64,000 nucleotides of DNA from JAPOUP01 sp965221405 (GTDB lineage Bacteria > Pseudomonadota > Alphaproteobacteria > Rhodobacterales > Rhodobacteraceae). Both the position numbers and the translations under genes were made by a program. A model generated the notes under the pieces. That model ran no database searches, was not told the origin of the DNA, and saw only the letters and a list, made by a program, of their open reading frames with translations. The stretch covers positions 1,116,001-1,180,000 of the forward strand of contig CBDCSE010000002.1 of the NCBI GenBank assembly GCA_965221405.1, written 5' to 3'. Positions 36,386 to 46,493 of this stretch are shown here, in pieces; the stretch's first letter is position 1, and each line of letters opens with the position of its first letter.

Positions 36386-36628
36386 ATGGCGAGCATCACC
36401 ATCCGCAACATAGACGACGGGATCAAGCGCAGGCTCCGCGTGCGCGCGGCCGAGAACGGCCGCTCGATGGAGGAGGAAGCCCGCGACATCCTGCGCCGCA
36501 CCGTCGGCGAGGCGTCGCCGCCGAAGGATCTCGGCCGCGCCATCCACACGCGCTTCGCCGCGCTCGGCGGTGTCGATCTGGAACTGCCCGAGCGCGGCCC
36601 TATGCGCCCGCCGCCCGGGTTCGGCTGA
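36386..36628 (+). CDS. fitA: FitA-type ribbon-helix-helix antitoxin
   Basis: 80 residues. N-terminal RHH DNA-binding start MASITIRNIDDGIKRRLRVR, then AAENGRSMEEEARDILRR, and a C-terminal tail GGVDLELPERGPMRPPPGFG that in this family threads into the PIN toxin active site. It binds and represses its own promoter together with FitB. A strong CGGAGGACAT leader precedes ATG 36386. The downstream fitB starts 10 bp after its stop. Two decayed paralogues lie at 3.3 and 4.5 kb. Confidence 0.92.
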   Translation: MASITIRNIDDGIKRRLRVRAAENGRSMEEEARDILRRTVGEASPPKDLGRAIHTRFAALGGVDLELPERGPMRPPPGFG

Positions 36629-36638
36629 GCGCCCCGCC

Positions 36639-37073
36639 ATGGTGGTCATCGACACCAACGTGGTTTCCGAGCTGATGCGCCCGGCACCCGAGCCCGCAGT
36701 CCTCGCGTGGTTCTCGCGGCAGCGCTCCACGGACCTTTACCTGACCGCCGTCAGCGAGGCGGAGCTCCGCGCGGGCGCGGCGATCCTGCCGATGGGCCGT
36801 CGCCGCGACCGCCTCGCGGCCGAGGTTGACGCCGTGGTGCGGCAGGATTTCGCGGGGCGGGTGCTGTCCTTCGATGGCGCTGCCGCCCGGGCCTACGCCG
36901 CGATTGCCGCCACGCGCCGCTCCCGGGGCCGCCCGATCCTGGAGGCGGACTGCCAGATCGCCGCCATCGCCCATGCGCGGGACGCGGCGGTCGCCACCCA
37001 TGACGCCGCCGGCTTCGGGCACTGCGGGATCACCGTCATAGATCCCTGGACGGAAGAACCCGCCTCCCACTGA
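36639..37073 (+). CDS. fitB: FitB-type PIN-domain toxin
   Basis: 144 residues, a VapC/FitB PIN domain. Acidic metal ligands are in MVVIDTNVVSELMR, VSEAELRAGAA, and ILEADCQIAAIA plus VATHDAAGF. It is expected to be an RNase held inactive by FitA. ATG 36639 begins the canonical VIDTNVVSE strand. Intact. 37074-37466, on its 3' side, has no gene I can support. Confidence 0.92.
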   Translation: MVVIDTNVVSELMRPAPEPAVLAWFSRQRSTDLYLTAVSEAELRAGAAILPMGRRRDRLAAEVDAVVRQDFAGRVLSFDGAAARAYAAIAATRRSRGRPILEADCQIAAIAHARDAAVATHDAAGFGHCGITVIDPWTEEPASH

Positions 37074-37466
37074 CGGCACCGTCGCGGCACCGCGGCGACC
37101 TCCCGGTGCTGACGGCCGGCAGCGACCCCGCACGCGCGCGGTCATCTCCATGGACGGATGAGCGGCACCCTGAGCCGGGCCGGACGTCGAGGCCGTCGTC
37201 CTTGATCGCTTGATCGTGACGTCGGCAGGGCCCTTGACGAAGTTCCGTAACAGAGTGCAGGCTTTCGCGTTCCATTTGAGGACCGGAACCGCTGGGTCCA
37301 AAAATCTGAACTACATCCGAATCAATCCCAGGGCGTACCTCCGGGCAGGTCTGGCTACGGGTAGAACGTGAAAACACATCACTGCAAGGTTTTGCGGATG
37401 ATCTGGCGTTTTCTGTCTTCATGGGTCGTCGACGCGTGATCAAACCCTCTATCTGTCAGCATTCTG

Positions 37467-37495
37467 TTGACAGCCGGGACAGGTGAATGTAGATC
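37467..37495 (+). promoter_or_regulatory. likely promoter of higB-higA
   Basis: TTGACA (37467-37472), a 17-bp spacer, then TAGATC (37490-37495). The predicted start site falls about 7 bp later, at or just before the higB ATG at 37503, so the mRNA may be leaderless or nearly so. Confidence 0.5.
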
Positions 37496-37502
37496 GGCGT
37501 CG

Positions 37503-37790
37503 ATGATGAGGACTTTCGCACACAAGCAACTGAAAGCATTTTGGGAAACGGGACATTCAAAAATCGATGCGCGTCTTCACAGTCGCATCCTGCGTCGTCT
37601 GGACGTTCTTGATGCAGCCGCCACACCTGATGACATGAACCTTCCTGGCTTCAGCTTTCATGCCCTGCGGGGTCACAAGACAAAGCGCTACTCTGTCCAT
37701 GTCAATGGCCCGTGGTGCATCACGTTTGAATTCCACGACGGCAATGCCCATTCAGTGGGCTTGGACAATATCCCCAGGAGGCGACATTGA
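37503..37790 (+). CDS. higB: HigB/RelE-type toxin
   Basis: 95 residues. Family features: RTFAHKQLKAFWETG at the start, LNLPGFSFHALRG-type centre (MNLPGFSFHALRGHKTKRYS) and the C-terminal NGPWCITFEFHDGNAHSVGL strand pair. The fold is a ribosome-dependent mRNA interferase of the GraT/HigB group, which cuts mRNA in the A site. ATG 37503 and 37506 are both possible starts. It overlaps higA at 37787 (TTGA), the reversed toxin-first order typical of higBA. Confidence 0.9.
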   Translation: MMRTFAHKQLKAFWETGHSKIDARLHSRILRRLDVLDAAATPDDMNLPGFSFHALRGHKTKRYSVHVNGPWCITFEFHDGNAHSVGLDNIPRRRH

Positions 37791-38101
37791 CCCGCAACCC
37801 TGACCGCTGCCCGACGCATCCGGGAGAATTGTTACGGGAGGATCTGATTCCGGCAACCCGCAAACCCAAGGCCGAGATTGCCAGGATGCTCGGCATCTCC
37901 CGACAGCACCTTCATGACATCCTTGCGGAACGCAAGCCTGTCACCGCCGGAACTGCCCTACGTCTTGCCAAACTCTTCGGGAATGCGTCCCTGGTCTGGG
38001 TTCGGATGCAGGGTGCCCATGACGCCTGGCACGCCGCCCGCCGGGTCGACGTATCAGGCATTCCGACTCTGGAGACGGATGGACACAAGCTGATGCCATG
38101 A
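37787..38101 (+). CDS. higA: HigA-type antitoxin
   Basis: 104 residues with an XRE helix-turn-helix: PTHPGELLREDLIPATRKPK then AEIARMLGISRQHLHDILAE. It neutralises HigB and represses the operon. The TTG start at 37787 overlaps the toxin stop and has AGGAGG six bases upstream; no in-frame ATG fits better. Confidence 0.9.
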   Translation: MTRNPDRCPTHPGELLREDLIPATRKPKAEIARMLGISRQHLHDILAERKPVTAGTALRLAKLFGNASLVWVRMQGAHDAWHAARRVDVSGIPTLETDGHKLMP

Positions 38102-38547
38102 CCGCCCGCGGCCCCACGTCCACCAGGGGGCGGGACTCGTCGGGATCCGCACCAGTGCCTGTTCAGGCGATGGTTTGATTTTTCCCAAGTGTTTCACGGC
38201 CCATAACCTCACCCGTAGTTGCTCTACTCCTGGTGTTCCCCGTCTGACATAGGATTCCCAGGTAGCCTGATTTGGGCGATTCAGAGCCATGAGGCCCGCT
38301 ATTTCGTTGCTACGGCGTCTCGGACCCCCGAACATGCGATCCGACCCCGACGCGAGCAAACCGCATCGCGAATCAACCGGCCAACGGAATCGCCAACAAA
38401 CCTGGATCGCACGCTCGGGCGGAAAAGCCGCAGTGCGCGTATGCGCACATCCCGGAACAGCGTCGGCCAACCACCGTCGCCGACCCTTCAAGCTATGGGC
38501 ACATCGCGGACAACCGGACGCGGATTTCAGGAGATCGCCCGACCCGC
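38102..38547. other. 446-bp gap
   Basis: Between higA and the SLAM-like gene I find no gene, RNA or terminator hairpin. Confidence 0.5.
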
Positions 38548-39975
38548 TCAGAACTGCCGGACGAAACTCAGGTCACCCCCGGTGCGGCGAAAATCGCTTT
38601 GCTGCGCGTTACTGTCACGCCGCTCCCGGATGACGGAAACCTGTGGGCTGAACCCCCTGATCGTGAAATCCCGCTTCAGCGCCGAAAGACGTATGGAGCG
38701 CGTGACGTCTTTACGCGGCGTTCCGTCCCTCACATTATTTGGTAACCTGCCCGGTCCTTCGTAGTCGGTCCATCTTCCGGTGAGTGTTCCCGAGACGTTG
38801 AAGCCCCGCGGAAGCGTGGAACTCGCCCCGAGCGAGAGCCATTGCGTGCGGTTGCGCAGATCTTTATAGTCTGGTCGCTCGTGTCCCAAACCGGCGCGAG
38901 CGTTCGCCTGCAGGGTCGGTGTCATCGCCCGACGAAGCCCTATGGAGAGGTCACTCGCCGGACCGTCGCGGTGCGTGCTTGTATCATAGCGCCTCGCGCT
39001 CCAAGATGCGCCAAGCTGCCCAGAGAGGCGTGGAGAAAGACGTCTGAAAGCTTCCAGACGAAGCCCGAGGCTCCTGCTGTAGGGCTGGTCATTTCCTGTC
39101 CAGTCCCGATGCGTCGTGAACAGCAGGCTCGCCTCCGTACGTGTGTCGACCAGCCAGCGTGGCCCGACATGTCCGCCAAGCCGCATGCTGTCGAATCTCG
39201 ATCCTTCGTATTCACGCCGGGAGACGTCGCCACCCAGACGAAGCCGCCAGTTCGGCGCGAGCGGTTGCTGGTATTCACCACCGGCCCATAACGAAAGGCC
39301 AATGCCCGATTGGACTCCCGAGTCTTGATCCCGGTCGAAAGGAGTATCCCGCCCAATAATAGTATCGATATAGATCTTCTCATTGTCCTCGGCGGCGCCA
39401 ATGTTCGTATCGGGCGCGAGGGCCATGCCGAAATACCCGCTCCAGCGCCTGCGGGCCTGAATCATCGCCAGGTGGCGGTTGATGTTGGCGACGACCGGTG
39501 CCGGCGGGTTGGCCGCCAGGGCGAGTTCGAAATTTCGCCGCGCCAATCCGTAACGACCCTTCAGAAAAAACGCGCGGGCCAGTTCCAGTCGCACCCGGAT
39601 AAAATCGGGATGCGCGGCAAGAATGGCCCGAAAGACGGCTATGGATGAATCAAGGAGAGCGTCGCGGCCAGTCACGTCCGAAGGAGGGACGGTCTGGGCC
39701 GCGTCGAGGGTAATCATGCCGACCTCGAAAAGCATATCAACAGCCCTGGCATCCTCGGACAGGTACGGGCGAATGGCATTGATCGCGGCCTCTACCTCAC
39801 CTTGGGTAAACAGGGACACGGCGGCGTTCAGGGCGCTCTCAACCGAACCCTGCGCCGGAACGTCCACGTTCATTTCCGGAGCCGGAACATGCTCTGCGCT
39901 CCAGGGCGCGGTGCACGAGAGGCCAAACAGCACGACTGTGAGCGGAAATGCAAAGACGGAAGCGAAACTGCGCAT
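38548..39975 (-). CDS. SLAM-like outer-membrane protein (DUF560)
   Basis: 475 residues. Signal peptide MRSFASVFAFPLTVVLFGLS; a TPR-type periplasmic domain (about 45-170, ALNAAVSLFTQGEVEAAINA, RVRLELARAFFLKGRYGLAR, NFELALAANPP); then, from RRRWSGYFGMALAPDTNIG, a barrel of alternating strands ending in the terminal phenylalanine (SFVRQF). This is the layout of surface lipoprotein assembly modulators, which move lipoproteins or heme-binding proteins to the cell surface. No lipoprotein or hemophilin-like partner lies beside it, unusual for the family. No LxxC lipobox is seen. Confidence 0.8.
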   Translation of the reverse strand: MRSFASVFAFPLTVVLFGLSCTAPWSAEHVPAPEMNVDVPAQGSVESALNAAVSLFTQGEVEAAINAIRPYLSEDARAVDMLFEVGMITLDAAQTVPPSDVTGRDALLDSSIAVFRAILAAHPDFIRVRLELARAFFLKGRYGLARRNFELALAANPPAPVVANINRHLAMIQARRRWSGYFGMALAPDTNIGAAEDNEKIYIDTIIGRDTPFDRDQDSGVQSGIGLSLWAGGEYQQPLAPNWRLRLGGDVSRREYEGSRFDSMRLGGHVGPRWLVDTRTEASLLFTTHRDWTGNDQPYSRSLGLRLEAFRRLSPRLSGQLGASWSARRYDTSTHRDGPASDLSIGLRRAMTPTLQANARAGLGHERPDYKDLRNRTQWLSLGASSTLPRGFNVSGTLTGRWTDYEGPGRLPNNVRDGTPRKDVTRSIRLSALKRDFTIRGFSPQVSVIRERRDSNAQQSDFRRTGGDLSFVRQF

Positions 39976-40837
39976 CTGTTCTCCTAAGAATTATGGGTAG
40001 GGCTTGACAAATTGGGCCCGGACGGGCCCCGACTGCATATTTACACCACGGTTCCGACCCGAAGCGCACGCACGGCTGCCCTGGCTCCGCACGGGAACGA
40101 CCAAAGACGTAACCGGGTTATCCGAACGGCGCAAGCACCTTCCTCCCCCTTTCGGTCGCCGGGGCGACACAGGTCAGGGAGGCCACCGAGTTGAAACGCC
40201 CAACCATGGCCCGACACCTGTCCTGCGATGTATACCTTGGCACAGCGTCCGACTCCCGGGCAAGGTCGCTCCACCGCTATCCGACGGTCACCCGACCACA
40301 ACACGATTCACAATATCGCGATAACGGCGGTCAATCTGAACTTCCCGAGGGTGTCAGACAGGAATCCTGTTCATTTTCGGTTGCCTGATGGGCGGATTCC
40401 AGCGGACCCGAACTGTCACTTGCATGGCAGCATTTCACCGCGTCAGGACATTCATGGAAAACAGGATGATGCCACCCATCCGCGACAGGCCGCGTGGTCG
40501 AATCATTCCTTTACGGACTGCGCAAAAGCCTCAGAACATGCATTTCGCGCGGTGACGGGAGTCCAGTAACGGCTACCATTCCCGCATGAAAAGTTGAGCC
40601 TTCCATTTAACTGGCCGAAAGCAACACGGGACTATCGGCGCACGGTTCCGGCCAATTGACTGGGTAGATACCAATGGCAAGCGCATCCACATTCAGTGAT
40701 CGGCCCCGCCCATGAACGCTGGGTTGGAGTCAGTGGACGATTTGCAGCGGAATATCTGGTCAATCACCGTCATAGATGCGCCGGTCCGGACGTGCATCCG
40801 CGCACGCACCGGAGCGCGGTGTCACATAGGCCCGGTT
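39976..40837. other. 862-bp gap
   Basis: No supported gene or RNA between the SLAM-like gene and aroQ. The SLAM promoter must lie at its left end. Confidence 0.45.
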
Positions 40838-41278
40838 TCATTGTCCCAGTAATGTCGCTACCCGCAGCAAGGCGAATTCATACCCGTCGGCTCCACAACC
40901 CGCGATAACCGCGTCAGCCCTCCGGGAAACGTATGAATGGCGGCGAAAAGCCTCACGGGCATGGATATTTGACATATGAACTTCGATTACAGGCCCATCA
41001 AAGGCGATAAGCGCATCAAGAACCGCGATCGAAGTGTGCGAATAGGCCCCCGAATTCAAAATGATGGCATCGGCATCGCCGCGTGCCTCCTGAATCCAGT
41101 CGACAATCTGACCCTCCGAGTTCGACTGGAAGCAACGCAGACCAAGCCCCAGTTCGTCTGCGCGTTTTGCGCAACCGGCTTCAATATCCGCGAGCGTGGC
41201 GGAACCGTATAACTCGGGCTGGCGCGTTCCTAGAAGATTCAGGTTCGGACCGTTAATCAAGTAGACCAGCTTGGTCAT
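40838..41278 (-). CDS. aroQ: 3-dehydroquinate dehydratase, type II
   Basis: 146 residues, normal length for the dodecameric type II enzyme, step 3 of the shikimate pathway. Motifs: INGPNLNLLGTRQPELYG (active-site Tyr/Arg region), QSNSEGQIVDWI, NSGAYSHTSIAVLDAL, VIEVHMSNIHAREAFR and VIAGCGADGYEFAL. ATG 41278 gives MTKLVYLINGPN; the longer upstream frame lacks conservation. In many relatives accB-accC follow; here they do not. 41279-41702 has nothing apart from the divergent rpe promoter. Confidence 0.95.
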   Translation of the reverse strand: MTKLVYLINGPNLNLLGTRQPELYGSATLADIEAGCAKRADELGLGLRCFQSNSEGQIVDWIQEARGDADAIILNSGAYSHTSIAVLDALIAFDGPVIEVHMSNIHAREAFRRHSYVSRRADAVIAGCGADGYEFALLRVATLLGQ

Positions 41279-41702
41279 GGATACCCCCATTTCCTGGGAT
41301 GCAAAATACCGCGCCAGCGGCGCACTGTCCAATTCACGGGAATCCGTATCCGCCCTCGGTGTGTTCGCGGACAGGCACCAGATGCCGGCGGCATCCTTCT
41401 ACCACGCCACCCATCCGCGCCCTGAGGCCTCCGAAGGCGTCAAAACCGGGCGGCAACAGGCAGCGAGACGGGCTCGCACGGACATCCGCCGGGTCTCCCC
41501 GGATCATCACCGGCACAGCTCGCCAAGAGCCATGGAATGGTGGCAACAGCCATCTGGAACAGGGTAACGAAAAACAGGGGACCTTTGGAAAACGCTTGCC
41601 TGTCAACTGGTTGCTCTCAGCGCAGGTCCTTCAATTCAAGATGCGCTCTGGACGCCAACAATGCAGTCGAATAATCCGTGTGAATTATAACAGGAGCATG
41701 CA

Positions 41703-42404
41703 ATGGCTTTTGACCGCGGACTAAAGATCGCGCCTTCGATCCTCTCGGCCGATTTCGCTGATTTCGGCCGCGAGATCCAGGCCATCGAGGCACAGGGCGC
41801 GGATTGGGTGCATGTCGACGTGATGGATGGACACTTCGTACCCAACCTCACGTTCGGGGCTGGGGCAGTCAACGCATTCCGACGTCACGTCACAACCTTC
41901 CTTGATGTCCATCTGATGATCTCTCCCGCGGAACCGTATGTCCATTCTTTCGCCGAGGCTGGTGCGGATCTGTTGACCGTTCATATCGAGGCCGGGCCAC
42001 ATGTCCATCGTACCATGCAATCGATCCGTGCCGCAGGGGCCAAGGCGGGTGTCGCTCTCAATCCGGGAACCCCCGCCACTGCGGTCAGTCACCTTCTGGA
42101 CGTCGCCGATCTGGTGCTGGTGATGACGGTCAATCCGGGATTTGGCGGTCAGGGGTTCCTTGACATGACCTCAAAGGTGATCGCTATACGCAGCATGATC
42201 GGAGACCGCCCAATACATATCCAGGTTGACGGCGGCATTGATGTAAAAACCGCGCCGCATGTCACGCGGGCTGGCGCCAACGTACTGGTGGCAGGTTCCT
42301 CGGTCTTCAGGGGTGGATCAGTATCGGAACCGGACGGATACGGCAGAAACATATGTGCCTTGAGGAACGCGGCGATGTCAGGATCCCAAAATGCGCCATC
42401 ATGA
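41703..42404 (+). CDS. rpe: ribulose-phosphate 3-epimerase
   Basis: 233 residues, TIM barrel. IAPSILSADFADFGREIQAI, HVDVMDGHFVPNLTFGAG, DVHLMISPAEPYVHSF, VNPGFGGQGFLDM and VDGGIDVKTAPHVTRAGANV contain all metal and catalytic residues. Interconverts ribulose-5-P and xylulose-5-P in the pentose phosphate pathway. ATG 41703 has CAGGAG upstream. Intact. Confidence 0.95.
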   Translation: MAFDRGLKIAPSILSADFADFGREIQAIEAQGADWVHVDVMDGHFVPNLTFGAGAVNAFRRHVTTFLDVHLMISPAEPYVHSFAEAGADLLTVHIEAGPHVHRTMQSIRAAGAKAGVALNPGTPATAVSHLLDVADLVLVMTVNPGFGGQGFLDMTSKVIAIRSMIGDRPIHIQVDGGIDVKTAPHVTRAGANVLVAGSSVFRGGSVSEPDGYGRNICALRNAAMSGSQNAPS

Positions 42405-42583
42405 CCCCATCTGAGGTTTGTTGCCTACGGACACCCCGATCAGGCAAGCCAGATGCATGTGGCATGCACAATCCATTTTGCTTGGTCTTTCCGTACCGGC
42501 CCGTCCGTTCTGGACGAGCGCGGACGCACGCGATTCTCCAATATCGGATCATCGGCTAGCAACGATTGACCACCTGGAACGAC

Positions 42584-43309
42584 ATGAAACTGACCCAATT
42601 CAAAGCGCTCACATTTGACGTCTACGGCACGTTGATCGACTGGGAAAGCGGGATGGTCGCCGCCCTCAGGAAACTGACCGACCGCCTGCCACAAAAGCTT
42701 GACCGAAACCGGATTCTCGAGGCCCATGCCTTCCATGAATCGACGTCGCAACGGTTCACCCCAACAAAGAGCTATGCCGCGCTTCTTGCGTTGGTCTATA
42801 AACGGCTCGCCGAGGAATGGGAAATCTCCGTCGACTGGAACGAGTGCTTGGAATACGGCCACGCCGTCAGGGACTGGCCCGCGTTCCCTGACAGCGCTGG
42901 TGCATTGCGGTATCTAAAGCGCCACTACAGGCTTGCCGTGCTCTCGAACACCGACAACGAGAGTTTCGCCCATTCAAATGCAAAGCTCCATGTGGAGTTT
43001 GACGCCACGTTTCTGGCATCCGATATAGGCAGCTACAAGCCGGCCCTCCGAAATTTCGATTACATGCTCGAGAATCTCGCACGTCGTGGCATCGAGAAAC
43101 ATGAAATCCTGCATGTCGCCGAGAGCATGTTCCATGACCACGTTCCGGCAAGGGCATGTGACGTCGCAAACTGCTGGATTTACAGACGCCACGCTGAGAG
43201 GGGATTCGGTGCGACGATGGAACCCGCTGAAATGCCTGGTTACGACCTGAGGTTTGACTCACTGGCAGACCTGGTGAAAGCGCACCGCAGGGAATTGGCT
43301 TCTCGATAG
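42584..43309 (+). CDS. HAD-superfamily hydrolase, haloacid dehalogenase type II-like
   Basis: 241 residues. HAD motif I FDVYGTLIDWESG (nucleophilic Asp), motif II LAVLSNTDNESF, motif III Lys in GSYKPALRNFDYML and motif IV HVAESMFHDHVPA. The cap between motifs I and II and the SNTD motif fit (S)-2-haloacid dehalogenases, but the substrate may be another small acid or phosphate. ATG 42584 gives MKLTQFKALTFDVYGT. Single gene. 43310-43718 has no gene. Confidence 0.85.
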   Translation: MKLTQFKALTFDVYGTLIDWESGMVAALRKLTDRLPQKLDRNRILEAHAFHESTSQRFTPTKSYAALLALVYKRLAEEWEISVDWNECLEYGHAVRDWPAFPDSAGALRYLKRHYRLAVLSNTDNESFAHSNAKLHVEFDATFLASDIGSYKPALRNFDYMLENLARRGIEKHEILHVAESMFHDHVPARACDVANCWIYRRHAERGFGATMEPAEMPGYDLRFDSLADLVKAHRRELASR

Positions 43310-45301
43310 GGGATTGGTGAACCACCTTTCGTAGAACCTGTGACCTTCCCGGCGAGCATCATTCCAGATTGGGTCAATCCAAGTCCAGACGCATCACAAC
43401 CGTGAGTCAGCACAAACCACGGGGAACAGGTCATCGCATAGTCCCGAATTGAACCCCAACGATGCAGTATGCATCGATCCAAAGCAGGCCTGAGACATGT
43501 TGGTCAGGCGAACCGGAAACCCGCCGCTGCCCAACACGGGCAGAACGGGTGGCAAACCCTTCATCTGAACAGATAGATACCCGGCCGGAATGGACATTCA
43601 CCGGAAGAGCGGAGCGGAATGAAACCGAGAGTAACCACTTGCGCCGGTCGCACTCCACTCCTACCGTAATCGCCTCGCAGTTTCGATCACACCCGGTTGA
43701 AATTTCCGGAAGCGCCCGATGAGACCCGCGGACAGTCATACCGAAGAAGTCAAGCGTATACGCGATCGCCTCAAACTTCTGGATTCTGAACGGGCCAAGC
43801 TGAGAAGCCGACTCGTCGAATTGACGGAAAAACCTTCCATTGACCTGAAGGGAGGCGACGGCGTCGGTACCGTAACGAACCGCTCATCAACACGGGACAA
43901 AGTCGCGTTTTTCCGCACCCTTTTCGCCGGGAGAATGGATGTCTATCCCAGACGCTGGGAGAACGTCGCGAAAGGAAGGACGGGTTACGCACCTGCCTGT
44001 GCCAACGAATGGAAACACGGTCTTTGCCGCAAACCTTCCGTATCGTGCGGTCTGTGCCCCAACCAGAAATTTCTTCCGGTAACGGACGCAACCATCGAAA
44101 ATCACCTGCGGGGTCACGCCACCATTGGCATCTATCCAATGCTGCCTGACGATACCTGCCACTTTCTTGCGGCCGATTTCGACAAACAGACATGGTGCCG
44201 CGACGCGGACGCTTTTCTCGCGGCCTGCAAGGCCAAGGATGTTCCCGCGGCGCTGGAACGCTCACGCTCGGGAAACGGTGCGCATGTCTGGATATTCTTC
44301 GAGGAGCCTGTCGCCGCCGGACTCGCCCGCCGCCTGGGCGCACATCTTCTCACTGAGGCCATGGAACGGTACCCTGACATCGGCTTTCGATCCTATGATC
44401 GTTTCTTTCCGAGTCAGGATACGATGCCACACGGCGGTTTCGGGAACCTGATCGCGATGCCTCTGCAAGGTGGGCCCAGGAAAAACGGCAACAGTCTGTT
44501 CCTGAATGACAATATGGAACCATGGCCAGACCAGTGGGCTTTCATGTCCGGACTTCGGCGCCTTGCCGCCGCGCATGTCGCCGAGATCGTGGAGGATGCA
44601 GATCGGAAAGGGCTTGTTGTCGGCCTTCGGCTGCCGACTGAGGACGATGATCGGGAGCCATGGACCCTCCCGCCATCTCGGCGACGGCCACAATCCCCGA
44701 TCATCGGTACGCTGCCCGATCGTATAGATGTCGTCATCGCCGATCAGATATATATTGAGCGTGAGGGCATTCCACCAGCTCTTGTCAACCGGATCATACG
44801 ACTTGCCGCATTCCAGAACCCAGCCTTTTTCGTCGCGCAGGCGATGCGACGTTCCACTTATGGAACGCCTCGTGTCATCGCCTGCGCCGAACTTCTGTCA
44901 AAGCATATCGCGTTACCGCGCGGCAATCTTGAAGCGCTGAGGAACCTGCTTCAGGAACTCGAGATTGACTTCGAAATTCGGGATAAACGCGTGGTCGGAC
45001 AGGCTGTCAGAACCAGTTTTCTTGGAAAACTGACAGCTGAGCAGCTCTCTGCCAAGACGGCATTGCTGGCCAATGACACCGGTGTGCTCTCAGCAACCAC
45101 CGCCTTTGGCAAGACCGTGGTCGCGGCATCGCTGATTGCCGCGAGAGACTGCAGCACGCTTGTTCTCGTGCATCGCCGCCAACTTCTTGACCAATGGAAA
45201 GCCCGGCTCGATACATTTCTTGATTTACCGGCGACCAGCATCGGACAGATCGGGGGCGGCAAGCGCAAACCCACAGGTATCGTCCCCCGGCGCCACTCCG
45301 A

Positions 45302-45370
45302 AGCGCAACGCCCGGCCCTTCCCGGAGCGAGGGCGTAGCCCGAGCGGAGGGAAGGGCCGGGCGTTGCGCT
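45302..45370. repeat. large perfect hairpin within IS30 copy 1
   Basis: Arms of 22 bp (45302-45323 and 45349-45370), perfectly complementary, with a 25-bp loop that itself has short self-complementarity. It begins an insertion of about 150 bp absent from IS30 copy 2. Could be a REP-like or miniature element, or a transcription terminator. Confidence 0.85.
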
Positions 45371-45527
45371 TTCCGCGCCCCCCGACCCCCCCGATTCCGC
45401 ACGGGAACGGCTCGGTCCCTTCGGATCCGAGCCTAACCGGCACCTCCGGGCGGCGCAAGGCATGCCGGCAGGCGCGCCGGGGAAGGCCCGCGGCGCGTAG
45501 GGGACGATCCGGACGCCGGAGGTTCCC

Positions 45528-46493
45528 TCAGGGAGGCCGCGCCAGCCGGAACGCCTCGGCCGGCGTCAGGTAACCCAGGACCTTGCGCGGACGCGCGTTC
45601 AGCCGGTCCTGGACGGCGCTCACCTCCGCATCCGTCACTTTCCGGAAGTCCGTGCCCTTGGGAAGGTACCCCCGCACCAGGCCGTTGGTGTGCTCGTTCA
45701 GGCCCCGCTCCCACGAGTGGTAGGGGCGGGCGAAGAAGAACCTTGCGCCGAGCGCCCCGGCCACCCGCGCGTGGTCCGCGAACTCCCTGCCGTTGTCGGC
45801 CGTGACCGTGTGCACCGCGCCGCGGTGCGGCGCCAGAAGGCCGGTCATGGCGGCCCCGACCGCGGCCGCCGTCTTCCTGTCGACACGCCGCAGGAGCGTG
45901 TATTTCGTGGCCCGGTCAACCAGGGACACCACGGCCCCGCTGTGGCCGGCGCCCACGATCGTGTCCGCCTCCCAGTCGCCGACCCGCGCCTTCGCCTCCA
46001 CCAGCGCCGGGCGCTCGGAGATGTCCACCCGGCCCGGGATGTGCCCCCGGCCCGCGTGGGCCCCGCCCTTCCGGTTCGGCCTCTTTCCCCGGCGGCGCAG
46101 GTGCCGCCAGAGCCGGCCCCCGGCCCTGCGGTCGGCGTGGACGTGCCGGTAAATCCACTGACGCCCCGCCACCGGGTGGCCCTCCAGGCGCAGCCGCCCG
46201 GAGACCCGCGCAGGGCTCCAGCCCCGCACCAGCCGCTCCTCCACCAGAGCCCACAGCCCCGGCGTCATCTTCCTGGGCACCGACGACGCCGCGCGGCGCC
46301 GCGCCTCGGACCTCCGCTGCGCCTGGGCGTGCCGCTGGCCGCGGGCCCCGCCGTTGCGCCGGATCTCGCGCGGGACCGATGACGGACTGCGCCCCAGCTG
46401 GCGGGCGATCGCCCCGCCGGAAAGCCCGCTTTTCATCAGGGCGTGGATCTGGCATCTCTCGGGGTAGGTCAGGTGGCGGTAGCCCTCGGGCAT
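45528..46493 (-). CDS. IS30-family transposase, intact
   Basis: 321 residues. N-terminal helix-turn-helix (LTYPERCQIHALMKSGLSG, GAIARQLGRSPSSVPREIRR). DDE domain: first Asp in KARVGDWEADTIVGAG, second in VHTVTADNGREFADH, Glu in HSWERGLNEHTNGLVRGYLP. All catalytic residues are present, so it may be active. ATG 46493. It lies antisense to the gene it interrupts. Confidence 0.93.
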   Translation of the reverse strand: MPEGYRHLTYPERCQIHALMKSGLSGGAIARQLGRSPSSVPREIRRNGGARGQRHAQAQRRSEARRRAASSVPRKMTPGLWALVEERLVRGWSPARVSGRLRLEGHPVAGRQWIYRHVHADRRAGGRLWRHLRRRGKRPNRKGGAHAGRGHIPGRVDISERPALVEAKARVGDWEADTIVGAGHSGAVVSLVDRATKYTLLRRVDRKTAAAVGAAMTGLLAPHRGAVHTVTADNGREFADHARVAGALGARFFFARPYHSWERGLNEHTNGLVRGYLPKGTDFRKVTDAEVSAVQDRLNARPRKVLGYLTPAEAFRLARPP

